Assembly: GCA_007126655.1 (NCBI GenBank)
Contig: SLAV01000273.1
Coordinates: 1 to 32,590, forward strand
Direction of reading: 5' to 3'
DNA length: 32,590 bases
From: Haloferula sp.
GTDB lineage: Bacteria; Verrucomicrobiota; Verrucomicrobiia; Verrucomicrobiales; Akkermansiaceae
Positions 25,607-32,590 of the stretch are shown here, piece after piece. The position numbers and the translations under genes were made by a program. The first letter of the stretch is position 1. Every line of letters begins with the position of its first letter. Under the pieces are notes generated by a model. That model did no database searches, was not told the origin of the DNA, and saw only the letters and a list, made by a program, of their open reading frames with translations.

Positions 25607-25717
25607 TCACGGCAGCAAGGTGAACAGCATTTCGACGATGTCGGTGTAGCTGGGCAGCCCGCCTGCTTGTGGTTGAACTTGCGCACCTCTCATCATGAAC
25701 AGCATGGCCAGCACCAC
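25607..25717 (-). CDS. Possible 36-residue ORF in the regA-PAS gap
   Basis: On the minus strand a GTG at 25717 opens a 36-codon frame with a hydrophobic start (VLAMLFMM) and a tail GGLPSYTDIVEMLFTLLP. An ATG at 25705 is an alternative start. The tail reads like a protein C terminus, so this may be a small peptide gene, a decayed gene end or chance. No ribosome-binding site is apparent. Confidence 0.2.
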   Translation of the reverse strand: MVLAMLFMMRGAQVQPQAGGLPSYTDIVEMLFTLLP

Positions 25718-25826
25718 CAAATGCCTGGCGATACTGTCACGCCTGCCTGGCAGTTGTCCACCTTGGAACTAATCCACACGCTGTCTTGACCGATCCGTCC
25801 CCGAATCGCATGGGTGGAGGCGCAAC

Positions 25827-26600
25827 ATGCCCGAATCCGCCGATATCCCGCCCCACCAGGCGTTTCTCGACCAGGTCGCCTCGCCGCGGTTTTGCGAGCG
25901 CTTGTTCGCGCACCTGCCGGACGTGGTGTTCTGCCTGAAGGACCGCGAGCGGCGGTATCAGGCGTCGAATCCGGGATTCGCGGCGCGGATCGGCCTGCGG
26001 CATCCTCGGCAAATGCTCGGCAGGCGCGCCGAGGACTTTTTCCCGCCGCACCTCGCCGACGTCTATCGCCAGCAGGATCTCGACGTGCTCGCCAGCGGGC
26101 GCGAGCTGAGCGACCAGCTCGAGCTGGTGACCAACCGCGACGGCACGCTCGGCTGGTACCTGGCGACCAAGGTGCCGCTGCACGACGCGGCGGGCCGGGT
26201 GATCGGCCTGGCCTCGATCTCGCGCGACCTCGGCACGCCGCGCGAGGAGGATCTGGAATTCGCCGGCCTGCGGCGGATCGTGAACCACATCCGCAACCAC
26301 CCCGGCGACGACCTGAAACCCGCGGCGCTCGCCGCCAGCGCGGGCCTCTCGCCCGCGCAGCTCGAGCGGCGGATGCGCAAGGTCTTCCACCTCACGACGT
26401 CCCAATTCATCCGCCAGGCGCGCATCAGCCACGCGGTGCATCTGCTGGCGAATACCCGGCAGCCGGTCGCGGAAATCGCGCTGGAGTGCGGCTATGGCGA
26501 CCAGACGGCGTTCACCCGCCAGTTCCGCACGGCGGTCGGACTGCCCCCGGCGGCGTTTCGCGAAACCACGCGGGGGCGGCGGTCCGATCCGCGCTTGTGA
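25827..26600 (+). CDS. PAS-domain AraC-family transcriptional regulator
   Basis: The 257-residue protein joins a PAS sensor domain (about 22-135; FAHLPDVVFCLKDRERRYQ, VTNRDGTLGWYLATKVPL, GRVIGLASISRDL) to a C-terminal AraC helix-turn-helix pair (about 150-247). The latter shows AALAASAGLSPAQLERRMRK for the first HTH and the classic VAEIALECGYGDQTAFTRQF for the second, ending VGLPPAAFR. It probably senses a small molecule, redox or light signal through PAS and binds DNA as a regulator. Neither neighbour is an obvious target: the RegA gene ends 227 bp upstream and hisG starts 73 bp downstream. The ligand cannot be inferred. Confidence 0.9.
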   Translation: MPESADIPPHQAFLDQVASPRFCERLFAHLPDVVFCLKDRERRYQASNPGFAARIGLRHPRQMLGRRAEDFFPPHLADVYRQQDLDVLASGRELSDQLELVTNRDGTLGWYLATKVPLHDAAGRVIGLASISRDLGTPREEDLEFAGLRRIVNHIRNHPGDDLKPAALAASAGLSPAQLERRMRKVFHLTTSQFIRQARISHAVHLLANTRQPVAEIALECGYGDQTAFTRQFRTAVGLPPAAFRETTRGRRSDPRL

Positions 26601-26673
26601 CGGGCGCGCGGGAAGAATTCCTCAAACATGTCTTGATTCGCGGCATTCCTCCGCTACAAACGCCCTCCCCTTC

Positions 26674-27558
26674 ATGCCGGAACAAGACCGCCAGCTCAGA
26701 TTCGCGATTCCCAAGGGAAGCCTCGAGGGCCCGACCATCGACCTCCTCGCCAAGGCGGGATACGAGGTCTATGTCTCGTCGCGCGGGCTGCGCCCCGGCT
26801 CAAACGACCCGGAGCTGGATCTCTACCTGATCCGCGCTCAGGAAATCGGCCGCTACCTCGGCCAGGGGTTCATCGACTGCGGCATCACCGGACACGACTG
26901 GGCCTACGAGAACGGCGTCGATCTGGTCGATCTCGCCGAACTGCCCTACTCGCGCGCCACCGTCCGGCCCACCAAGTGGGTGCTCGTGGTTCCCGAGGAC
27001 TCGCCGATCCGCAAGCCCGGGGATCTCGAAGGCAAACGTGTCGCCACCGAGGGCGTAGGCATCACCCGGCGCTACCTCGAGGAGAAGGGGATCACCGCCG
27101 AGGTCGAGTTCTCCTGGGGCGCCACCGAGGTGAAGGTGCCCGATCTCGTCGATGCCATCGTGGACGTCACTGAAACCGGCTCGTCGATCAAGGCGAACCG
27201 CCTGCGCATCGTCGATACCCTGCTCACCTCGTTCCCGCACTTCTACGCCAACCCCGAGGCCGCCGCGGATCCGTGGAAACGCGCGAAAATGGAGCGCATC
27301 GCCCTGCTCTTGAAAGCGGCCCTCAACGCGCGCGGCAAGGTCGGCCTCAAGATGAACCTCCCGGAGGAACGCCTCAACGAACTGCTCGAAAAACTCCCCT
27401 CGCTCCGCCGCCCCACCGTCTCCCACCTGTCCGAGGACGGATGGCTCGCCATCGAGACCGTGATCGACGAGATCGTCGTCCGCGACATCATTCCCGAATT
27501 GACCGCACTCGGCGCGGAAGGTATCATCGAATACCCGCTCAACAAGCTGGTCCCCTGA
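26674..27558 (+). CDS. hisG: ATP phosphoribosyltransferase, long form (HisG)
   Basis: HisG catalyses the first step of histidine biosynthesis, ATP + PRPP to phosphoribosyl-ATP. The 294-residue protein has the catalytic two-lobe region (LRFAIPKGSLEGPTIDLLAK, GQGFIDCGITGHDW, GKRVATEGVGITRRYL and the PRPP-loop region VDAIVDVTETGSSIKANRLR). A C-terminal ferredoxin-like regulatory domain (about 218-294; VGLKMNLPEERLNELLEKLP, VSHLSEDGWLAIETVI) marks the long form, which is feedback-inhibited by histidine and needs no HisZ. The frame is open further upstream, but the ATG at 26674 gives the family N terminus. No other his genes are in the window. A very small basic protein gene follows 62 bp downstream. 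Confidence 0.95.
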   Translation: MPEQDRQLRFAIPKGSLEGPTIDLLAKAGYEVYVSSRGLRPGSNDPELDLYLIRAQEIGRYLGQGFIDCGITGHDWAYENGVDLVDLAELPYSRATVRPTKWVLVVPEDSPIRKPGDLEGKRVATEGVGITRRYLEEKGITAEVEFSWGATEVKVPDLVDAIVDVTETGSSIKANRLRIVDTLLTSFPHFYANPEAAADPWKRAKMERIALLLKAALNARGKVGLKMNLPEERLNELLEKLPSLRRPTVSHLSEDGWLAIETVIDEIVVRDIIPELTALGAEGIIEYPLNKLVP

Positions 27559-27620
27559 GCCGACCCGCAGCCATCCACGAATTTCCACGCAACAACACCC
27601 CAACTCCGAAAGAACAAGCC

Positions 27621-27725
27621 ATGGGCTCCATCAAGAAACGCCGTAAAACGAAAATCAACAAGCACAAGCGCAAGAAGCGGATGAAACAGAACCGCCACAA
27701 GAAGCGCCTCCGCTACAAGTCCTGA
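27621..27725 (+). CDS. Very small basic AURKAIP1/COX24-like ribosome-associated protein
   Basis: The product is 34 residues: MGSIKKRRKTKINKHKRKKR followed by a further basic stretch ending RLRYKS. The start MGS(I/V)-KKRR and K-x-x-K-H-K-x-K-K pattern is that of the AURKAIP1/COX24 domain family (relatives of mitochondrial ribosomal mS38), found as tiny ORFs in several bacterial phyla. About half the residues are Lys or Arg, fitting rRNA binding. It lies between hisG and an intrinsic terminator, likely in the hisG transcript. The Lys-rich composition is not chance-like in this GC-rich DNA. Confidence 0.85.
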   Translation: MGSIKKRRKTKINKHKRKKRMKQNRHKKRLRYKS

Positions 27726-27759
27726 GGACTCCGGCGGACGCCGTTCGCTTGTTCATCAA

Positions 27760-27790
27760 CCGGAGATCCCGCGCCGGGTCTCCGGCTTTT
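27760..27790 (+). terminator. Rho-independent terminator after hisG and the small basic gene
   Basis: CCGGAGATCC (27760-27769) pairs with GGGTCTCCGG (27776-27785) through a 10-bp stem with one G-U pair and a 6-nt loop. It is followed by C and TTTT (27787-27790). It lies 34 bp after the small gene stop. Confidence 0.75.
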
Positions 27791-27896
27791 CTGTTGGCGG
27801 CGTGCTCCTGGCTCCTGATGCCGCGCACGCCCTGCCATTGACAGATCCCCGCCCGCCGCGCGGTAACGGAGGTTTGAGACATAATCCCCTCGGACG

Positions 27897-30593
27897 ATGT
27901 CAAACCCCGAAGAAATCCGCCGGAAAGCCGCGCCACGTGTGGTGGCGGCCGGGTTCCTCGTGTCGGGACTTTCCGCCGGGGCGATGGGGGCCCTCGAGTC
28001 CTGGCAGCGGCCGTTTGTGTTTCTGCCCGTGGGCGACACGGCATGGCTCCTGATCATGGCCGGATGCCTGGCCGCGGCGGCGGGGGTCTGGCCCGGAGGC
28101 GGATGGCGGGGGCGGATCGCGCGGGCATCGCTTTGCGCGATCCTCGGCATGGCGGTCACTTGGATGCCGCGGACGGCGAACCGCGGCCATGTCGTGGAAT
28201 TGCTGCTGGGGCACGAGGAAATCCTGGAAATCATCGCGCCGGATGATCCGCGGCTCGAGGAGAACGCCCGGGCGGTTTCCGATGCATGGTCGGATATGGG
28301 AAGGCCGTTGGTGGACGATCTGTTGGATTATCTGGGGATCGGAAACCCGTGGGTTGCCGAATACCGGCCCATCCGGCACGCCCCCGACCCCTACGACCAC
28401 CTGCTGGAAACCTGCCGCTGGCCGACCCGCTTCGCATTCATCCGCCGCATCCTGGAGGATCCGACAAACGCGCGGCTTGCGACTTATCACTGGCACCGCC
28501 TGTTCCCGTCGGTGGTCGGCCAGGACGTCACGCTCGCCCACCGCAGCGAACTGATCGATTGGCTGGCGCTCCATGCCGGGGCGGAGGACACGCCGTCCGC
28601 CTGCCGCGATGCGGCCGTGTTCTGGATGGCGCTGATCGTGCTGACGGATGTGGACGCATTCGAGGACTGGACCGATCCGGCCATCGAAATGATGCTCTCG
28701 AGCAATGATCCGCCGATGAGTGCCAGCGGCGATGTCTGGATGCGGGCTCTCGACCTGCTCATCGCCCTGATGCCTGCGGAGCGTCACGAAGCGCTCAGCG
28801 CACCCCTCGTGGCCGACCCGGTGCTGATGCGCCGCGCCCTGCGGCAGCGAATGCGTGGCATTCACCATCATTTCGAGGTGATCGCCCGGGAAATCCAGAC
28901 CAGCCCCTGCGCCCCGGCGAGGTGGGCGGACATGAAGCGCGTCGCCGACCGTCTGGAGGACGAACAGGCCGCCAAGGAAATCCACACCTGGCTGGCTGGG
29001 ACGATGGCGGAGTGGCTGGCGGGCGATACGTATGATGCGCTGCGGAATTTCAGGTGGAATCCGGGAATCATTCCGGAAATCGAGATCCCGTCATGCCATC
29101 GGGATCTGGCGTCACATGTGCCGCAAGCCATGCAAAAGACCCTATCCGACAGGGCTCACGCCGCACTGGACGAGGTGGAACGCCGTGAGGAAGCGTCGTC
29201 AGGCGGGAGCATCCACCGCCCGTTTTATCATGCCCTGGTGATCGCTCCATTTCTGGCAGAAGAAACGCGTGCCGAAATTCATCGCAGGGCCGGCTTGATA
29301 ATCTCGAACCGGATTCCGATGCTGACCGAAGCGAAGGATCAACCTCGTGGCTCGATCCGGGAAATCGCACATGTTCTGGAGATCATCCTCGATGATCTCG
29401 ATGCGGAAACCGTCGGGTCGGTCAGAGGCAGGGTTTTCAAGCACTTCATAATCCATCAGGACGGGCGGGCGAGGGAACGTGCAATTTGGAGGGTTGCCGT
29501 GGTTTTGGATGCGGCTGCCGAAGAGCCCTTGTTGTCACCTGTGGAGTGGATTGCGCTGTGGAACCTGGGGTTTCCGCTATTCAAGGATTTTCCGGAGGTC
29601 AGTCCCGCGGATGTTTCTGAATTCTTTGGAATGATGGAACCGCATGAGCTTCCAAACGGCGATTATCACATTCTCGAGCATGTCGGTGAACGGGCAAATT
29701 CAAGAAGGTTCATGTATGACCAGCTTCTGTTCCGGGCGATGTTGCATGACATGATAGTTGATGAGGGGCTTCCCGTGCGCAGTGAATCCAAATTGGGTGA
29801 TCTCAAAAATATGAGACTCGATTCCCGTGGTCCATACTATCCACCATGGCCACCCCATGAACATGAGGCGCGAATCATGAAGCGCCTGCTGTCGTCCATC
29901 AAATTGGATGAGTTCCAGCGCTACCATCGGTTCATCGAGTTCCTCATGGATCACCCGTTGCGCCCCGGGACCCGGCGGGTGGTTGTGAAGCATCTGTTCA
30001 ACCGGTTGGATGAAATTGATCCTGAGCGAAGCGCCACCGCTTTCCACTGGTTGCTGCAATTTTCGGACTGGCTGGAGGCGGACGAGCGGGCGGCATTCCG
30101 CGAACGCTTTCACCGTTTCTTCCGAACCCAACGCATCAGCATCCGTGAGTGGGAAGAGCGGTTCATTCATTACAATTCAATCGAGGCTTATGGAAAGCTG
30201 ATGCATCGCGGCGAGCAGGTTCCATGGGATGACGACGCGCTTTCCGCCGAGTTTTCCTGGTCGTCCTCGATTCATCATGAGCTGGCGATCATGCCGTGGC
30301 GGGCATACTCCGAACCATCGGTGTTCCGGCATTTGCATGCGTCCGGCACGGTATTCTTTGATCATGGCTGGTTTGCGCCGGAATTTCATTTTGCGTCCCG
30401 GGATGCAATCGAATCCTTTCGGGCATATCGGGCTGATGTGCCCTGCCCGCGCGAGGTGGCCACGCCGTGGCAGCTTGCGAGAGCGCTTCACCTTCGCCGG
30501 CCCGACTTGCATTTTCCTGACCGGCCGATATTCCGCCCGTCCGGCAGCAGGGCGCACTTCAAGAGCCGTGTCGAAAGGACCAGGGCATGGTGA
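27897..30593 (+). CDS. Large membrane-anchored protein of unknown function
   Basis: I do not recognise this 898-residue protein. The first ~95 residues contain two or three transmembrane segments (VVAAGFLVSGLSAGAMGAL; WLLIMAGCLAAAAGVW; ARASLCAILGMAVTW). The remainder is soluble, acidic and predicted helical, rich in Trp, His, Arg and Glu (for example LRNFRWNPGIIPEIEIP and FHWLLQFSDWLEADERAAF), perhaps of HEAT-like or other repeat character, without a catalytic motif I can name. The second half is visibly less GC-rich with more T/A-ending codons than the first half, suggesting recent acquisition or a composite gene. It stands alone: a terminator precedes it and a Fic remnant on the other strand follows. 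No close Shine-Dalgarno; a GGAGG lies about 25 bp upstream, too far to help. Confidence 0.75.
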   Translation: MSNPEEIRRKAAPRVVAAGFLVSGLSAGAMGALESWQRPFVFLPVGDTAWLLIMAGCLAAAAGVWPGGGWRGRIARASLCAILGMAVTWMPRTANRGHVVELLLGHEEILEIIAPDDPRLEENARAVSDAWSDMGRPLVDDLLDYLGIGNPWVAEYRPIRHAPDPYDHLLETCRWPTRFAFIRRILEDPTNARLATYHWHRLFPSVVGQDVTLAHRSELIDWLALHAGAEDTPSACRDAAVFWMALIVLTDVDAFEDWTDPAIEMMLSSNDPPMSASGDVWMRALDLLIALMPAERHEALSAPLVADPVLMRRALRQRMRGIHHHFEVIAREIQTSPCAPARWADMKRVADRLEDEQAAKEIHTWLAGTMAEWLAGDTYDALRNFRWNPGIIPEIEIPSCHRDLASHVPQAMQKTLSDRAHAALDEVERREEASSGGSIHRPFYHALVIAPFLAEETRAEIHRRAGLIISNRIPMLTEAKDQPRGSIREIAHVLEIILDDLDAETVGSVRGRVFKHFIIHQDGRARERAIWRVAVVLDAAAEEPLLSPVEWIALWNLGFPLFKDFPEVSPADVSEFFGMMEPHELPNGDYHILEHVGERANSRRFMYDQLLFRAMLHDMIVDEGLPVRSESKLGDLKNMRLDSRGPYYPPWPPHEHEARIMKRLLSSIKLDEFQRYHRFIEFLMDHPLRPGTRRVVVKHLFNRLDEIDPERSATAFHWLLQFSDWLEADERAAFRERFHRFFRTQRISIREWEERFIHYNSIEAYGKLMHRGEQVPWDDDALSAEFSWSSSIHHELAIMPWRAYSEPSVFRHLHASGTVFFDHGWFAPEFHFASRDAIESFRAYRADVPCPREVATPWQLARALHLRRPDLHFPDRPIFRPSGSRAHFKSRVERTRAW

Positions 30594-30632
30594 GAACGGG
30601 CCTTTGATGCCGCGCGCGAGCTTCGTCCTCCC

Positions 30633-30851
30633 GATCAAAGCCTCACTTTCCACAAAATAGCGGATCCACGGGGTGATCTCGTTGTCGCGCTGGGCGGATT
30701 CCAGGGCCTTGTGGTATGCGGACCGTTTCGCCTCGATCGCCTTGGAAAGACTCAGAACCACCGGCGTGCCAACCCCCTGTGACAGCGCCTTTTCGGCAAG
30801 CGCCCGCCCGATGCGACCGTTGCCGTCTTCATAGGGGTGGATGGTTACGGC
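30633..30851 (-). pseudogene. Fic-domain protein gene remnant
   Basis: Translation of the minus strand gives the Fic core AVTIHPYEDGNGRIGRALAE, containing the full catalytic HPx(x)xGNGR motif (30804-30839), then TPVVLSLSKAIEAKRSAYHK, an ALESAQRDNEITPW helix and IRYFVESEAL. Fic enzymes transfer AMP or related groups to target proteins. The frame has a stop (30852-30854) directly before this block, the N-terminal half of the domain is absent, and the C-terminal part is lost, continuing into antisense of the neighbouring gene. So it is a fragment, not a working gene. The upstream break coincides with an inverted repeat. Confidence 0.85.
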
Positions 30852-30898
30852 TCATGAACAAGTTTATTTTGAGCCGTATTCGCCATGTTTGCGGCTCA
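30848..30898. repeat. Three alternating 7-bp inverted repeats at the Fic break point
   Basis: CGGCTCA (30848-30854), TGAGCCG (30870-30876) and CGGCTCA (30892-30898) alternate in orientation at an exact 22-bp spacing. The middle copy can pair with either neighbour, giving two mutually exclusive stem-loops with 15-nt loops. The first copy overlaps the stop that truncates the Fic remnant. Confidence 0.7.
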
Positions 30899-31085
30899 CG
30901 GCTTGCAGAACCCGACAATGGAGGCTTCGGTATCACAAGCTTCGTAAGGGAGAATCCGCCCCCGGAGTGCCGATGGAAAATCAACCAACCGTGCTTCTGA
31001 ATATGCGTGCGGACGTGTGGTTTCCGCGCGCATCGTCGGCCTGCCGCCGTTGACGACCCCGTCCGCATTCCGGCCGCTCTTCCGC
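30855..31085. other. Intergenic region before the pseudouridine synthase
   Basis: Apart from the last two inverted-repeat copies, I see no gene, RNA or mobile-element feature here. The Fic N terminus is not found on the minus strand in this stretch. Confidence 0.5.
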
Positions 31086-31898
31086 ATGAACCTTCCCGTC
31101 CGCCCCGAGTTCAAGGTGATTGACGAGACGCCCGAATGGCTCGTCGTGGACAAGCCCGCGCCGCTGATCGTCCACCCCGCGAACCTCCAGCCCGAGCCGA
31201 CCCTGCTCGGCGGCATCGAGGCGCTGCTCTCTTTCGAGATGGCCAACGGCGCGCGCCCCGCCATCGTGACCCGGCTGGATCGCGACACCAGCGGCGTGGT
31301 CCTCGTGGCGAAGACCACCCCCGCCGCGCGCGAGCTGGGCATGATCATGGAGCGCCGCGAGGCGGAAAAGGAGTATCTCGCCGTCGTCCACGGCCACCCG
31401 GCGGACGCGGCGTGGGAATCCCGCGAACCCATCCTGCGCGCCGCCGGGACCGGCCCGGTTGACATCTGGGTGCGCCAGATGGTCCACCCCGGCGGGCGGC
31501 CCTGCCACACCCGCTTCCGGGTCGAACGGCGCTTCGCCCGCGATGGCCGGGATTTCGCGCTGGTGCGTTGTTTCCCGACCACCGGCCGCATGCACCAGAT
31601 CCGCGTCCACCTCGCCGCGGCGGGCCACCCCATTGCCGGCGACAAGATTTACTCCGGCGATGGCTCCGAATACCTCGATTGGATGAAACACGGATGGTCG
31701 CCTGACCTCCGGGCGCGCCTGCTGCTGCCCCGCCACGCGCTCCACGCCACCGCTCTCACGATTCCGTGGCTCGGCGACCGCGTCACCTGGCGGTCCCCGC
31801 TCCCGGAAGACCTGCGGCGCTTCATCGACGGGCGTCCGCCCGCGCCCGCCGACGGCGTCATCCTCTGGAACCGCAGCGGCCCCGCGGACCGGGAGTGA
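31086..31898 (+). CDS. RluA-family RNA pseudouridine synthase
   Basis: The 270-residue enzyme isomerises uridine to pseudouridine in rRNA or tRNA. It has WLVVDKPAPLIVHPAN (motif I), RLDRDTSGVVLVAK (motif II) with the catalytic Asp65, KEYLAVVHG, and the motif III region TTGRMHQIRVHLAAAGHPIAGDKIYSG, followed by LPRHALHATALTI. There is no S4 domain, as in short RluA/RluC-like enzymes such as TruC. The ATG at 31086 gives the family N terminus; the upstream open frame is not conserved-looking. The modified position cannot be predicted. It is convergent with the DUF2339-like gene, 19 bp apart. Confidence 0.93.
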   Translation: MNLPVRPEFKVIDETPEWLVVDKPAPLIVHPANLQPEPTLLGGIEALLSFEMANGARPAIVTRLDRDTSGVVLVAKTTPAARELGMIMERREAEKEYLAVVHGHPADAAWESREPILRAAGTGPVDIWVRQMVHPGGRPCHTRFRVERRFARDGRDFALVRCFPTTGRMHQIRVHLAAAGHPIAGDKIYSGDGSEYLDWMKHGWSPDLRARLLLPRHALHATALTIPWLGDRVTWRSPLPEDLRRFIDGRPPAPADGVILWNRSGPADRE

Positions 31899-31917
31899 TC
31901 CTCCGGCGGCTTCACCG

Positions 31918-32590
31918 TCACAACCACTTCCTCAGCGTCGCCGCGAAGTGGTTGTAGAAAAGGCCGAGCAGGATCAACACCACCCCGAGCGCGATGAACG
32001 ACACGACGCGCGTGAACGCCGTGTAATCCCACACGTCGAAGGCGAACAATTTCACCAAGGCGAGGCCCAGCAACAGCAGGCCGGTCACCCGCAGGCCGCG
32101 CAAACGCCGCCACAGCCCCGCGCATACGGTCAGCAGGCCGAGCAGGCTCCACAGCGCCACCGCGCCGTCCCACCCGCCGCGCCAAACCAGCATCTGCGTC
32201 GCCCAAAGCGCCGAGAGCGCGAAGGCCACGCAGGCCGTCGCCGGCATCAGCCGTTCGCGGAGCACATCCTTCGCAATCACCGCCTCCCCGGCGCGCCGGC
32301 TCATGGCGACCCACAACAGCCCCGCGACCACCACCAGTCCGCGCCAGCCATCCACATCGGCGGCGCGCGCCCACGGTTCCGCGGCCAACCGCACGCAAAG
32401 CCCCGCCGCCGCGAGTATCAGAAAAACCAACGACTCCGTCGGCATCCGCGCGCGGAGCGCCAGCGCGACCGCCAACAGGCCCAACGAGGTGGCCGCCCAG
32501 CCATCGACCGCGTGCGCGTCCAGCGCGCGGTGCGTCGCCACCAGCCACGCCAGAAACGCCGCCGCGCGGAACAAGACCGCCCCGGCCAAC
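31918..32590 (-). CDS. DUF2339-like multi-pass membrane protein (partial, C-terminal part)
   Basis: The 3' end of a gene that continues past the right edge of the window. At least 223 residues are visible, with about seven hydrophobic helices. The C terminus LALVKLFAFDVWDYTAFTR followed by VVSFIALGVVLILLGLFYNHF is the signature end of the DUF2339 predicted membrane proteins, large multi-pass proteins of unknown function. The ATG near 32589 is probably internal, since full-length members are much longer. It is convergent with the pseudouridine synthase gene. Confidence 0.8.
   Translation of the reverse strand, partial: LAGAVLFRAAAFLAWLVATHRALDAHAVDGWAATSLGLLAVALALRARMPTESLVFLILAAAGLCVRLAAEPWARAADVDGWRGLVVVAGLLWVAMSRRAGEAVIAKDVLRERLMPATACVAFALSALWATQMLVWRGGWDGAVALWSLLGLLTVCAGLWRRLRGLRVTGLLLLGLALVKLFAFDVWDYTAFTRVVSFIALGVVLILLGLFYNHFAATLRKWL

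Noticed and set aside
30177-30761. 194-codon minus-strand ORF starting MVLSLSK
   Set aside because: Its start is an internal Met of the Fic remnant and most of it is antisense to the 898-residue gene, so it is not a gene in itself.

Overview
The window is GC-rich, densely coded chromosomal DNA that most likely comes from a member of the Verrucomicrobiota (Verrucomicrobiaceae/Akkermansiaceae-like). Four things point there: a PEP-CTERM-type secreted protein; a large secreted heparinase-like enzyme whose C-terminal module ends in the D-x-D/LGTDP style common in that phylum; a PDZ/toroid exported protein; and a perfect TGTTC-N4-GAACA palindrome, the motif reported for Verrucomicrobia LexA, directly upstream of recQ. 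I saw no rRNA, tRNA, CRISPR array, insertion sequence or phage genes.

Layout. 1-1.5 kb: the 3' end of a phosphate-uptake cluster (pstB, phoU). 1.5-3.3 kb, minus strand: a TIM-barrel sugar isomerase-like gene and a PEP-CTERM-like protein cut off right at its PEP motif. 3.58-6.3 kb: a LexA-type operator, recQ and a small membrane protein. 6.3-7.8 kb, minus: a glutamate/aspartate-type symporter. 8.0-12.8 kb: a 1588-residue secreted heparinase II/III-like enzyme. 12.8-13.7 kb, minus: a nucleotidyltransferase overlapped by a small basic ORF, possibly a toxin-antitoxin-like pair. 13.9-16.2 kb: an exported protein with F5/8C-like, PDZ-like and alpha/alpha-toroid regions. 16.3-18.7 kb: a SulP transporter followed by a tandem universal stress protein.

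18.7-25.6 kb is the most coherent block. A minus-strand operon ccoS-ccoN-ccoO-ccoP-ccoI encodes a cbb3-type high-affinity oxidase and its copper ATPase, with ATGA overlaps between N/O and O/P. Divergently transcribed is a RegB/RegA (PrrBA-type) redox two-component pair, also with an ATGA overlap. The 120-bp region between them holds a GTGGC-N5-GTCGC site close to the published RegA/RegR box. The simplest reading is a self-contained redox-sensing and microaerobic respiration module.

25.8-27.8 kb: an orphan PAS-AraC regulator, long-form hisG, a 34-residue AURKAIP1/COX24-like basic protein and an intrinsic terminator. 27.9-31.0 kb looks accessory: an 898-residue membrane-anchored orphan whose 3' half is visibly less GC-rich, then a Fic-domain gene remnant ending at a set of alternating 7-bp inverted repeats. 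31.1 kb to the end: an RluA-type pseudouridine synthase and the 3' end of a DUF2339-like membrane protein that runs off the window.

All functional calls rest on motif reading by eye; no database search was possible.
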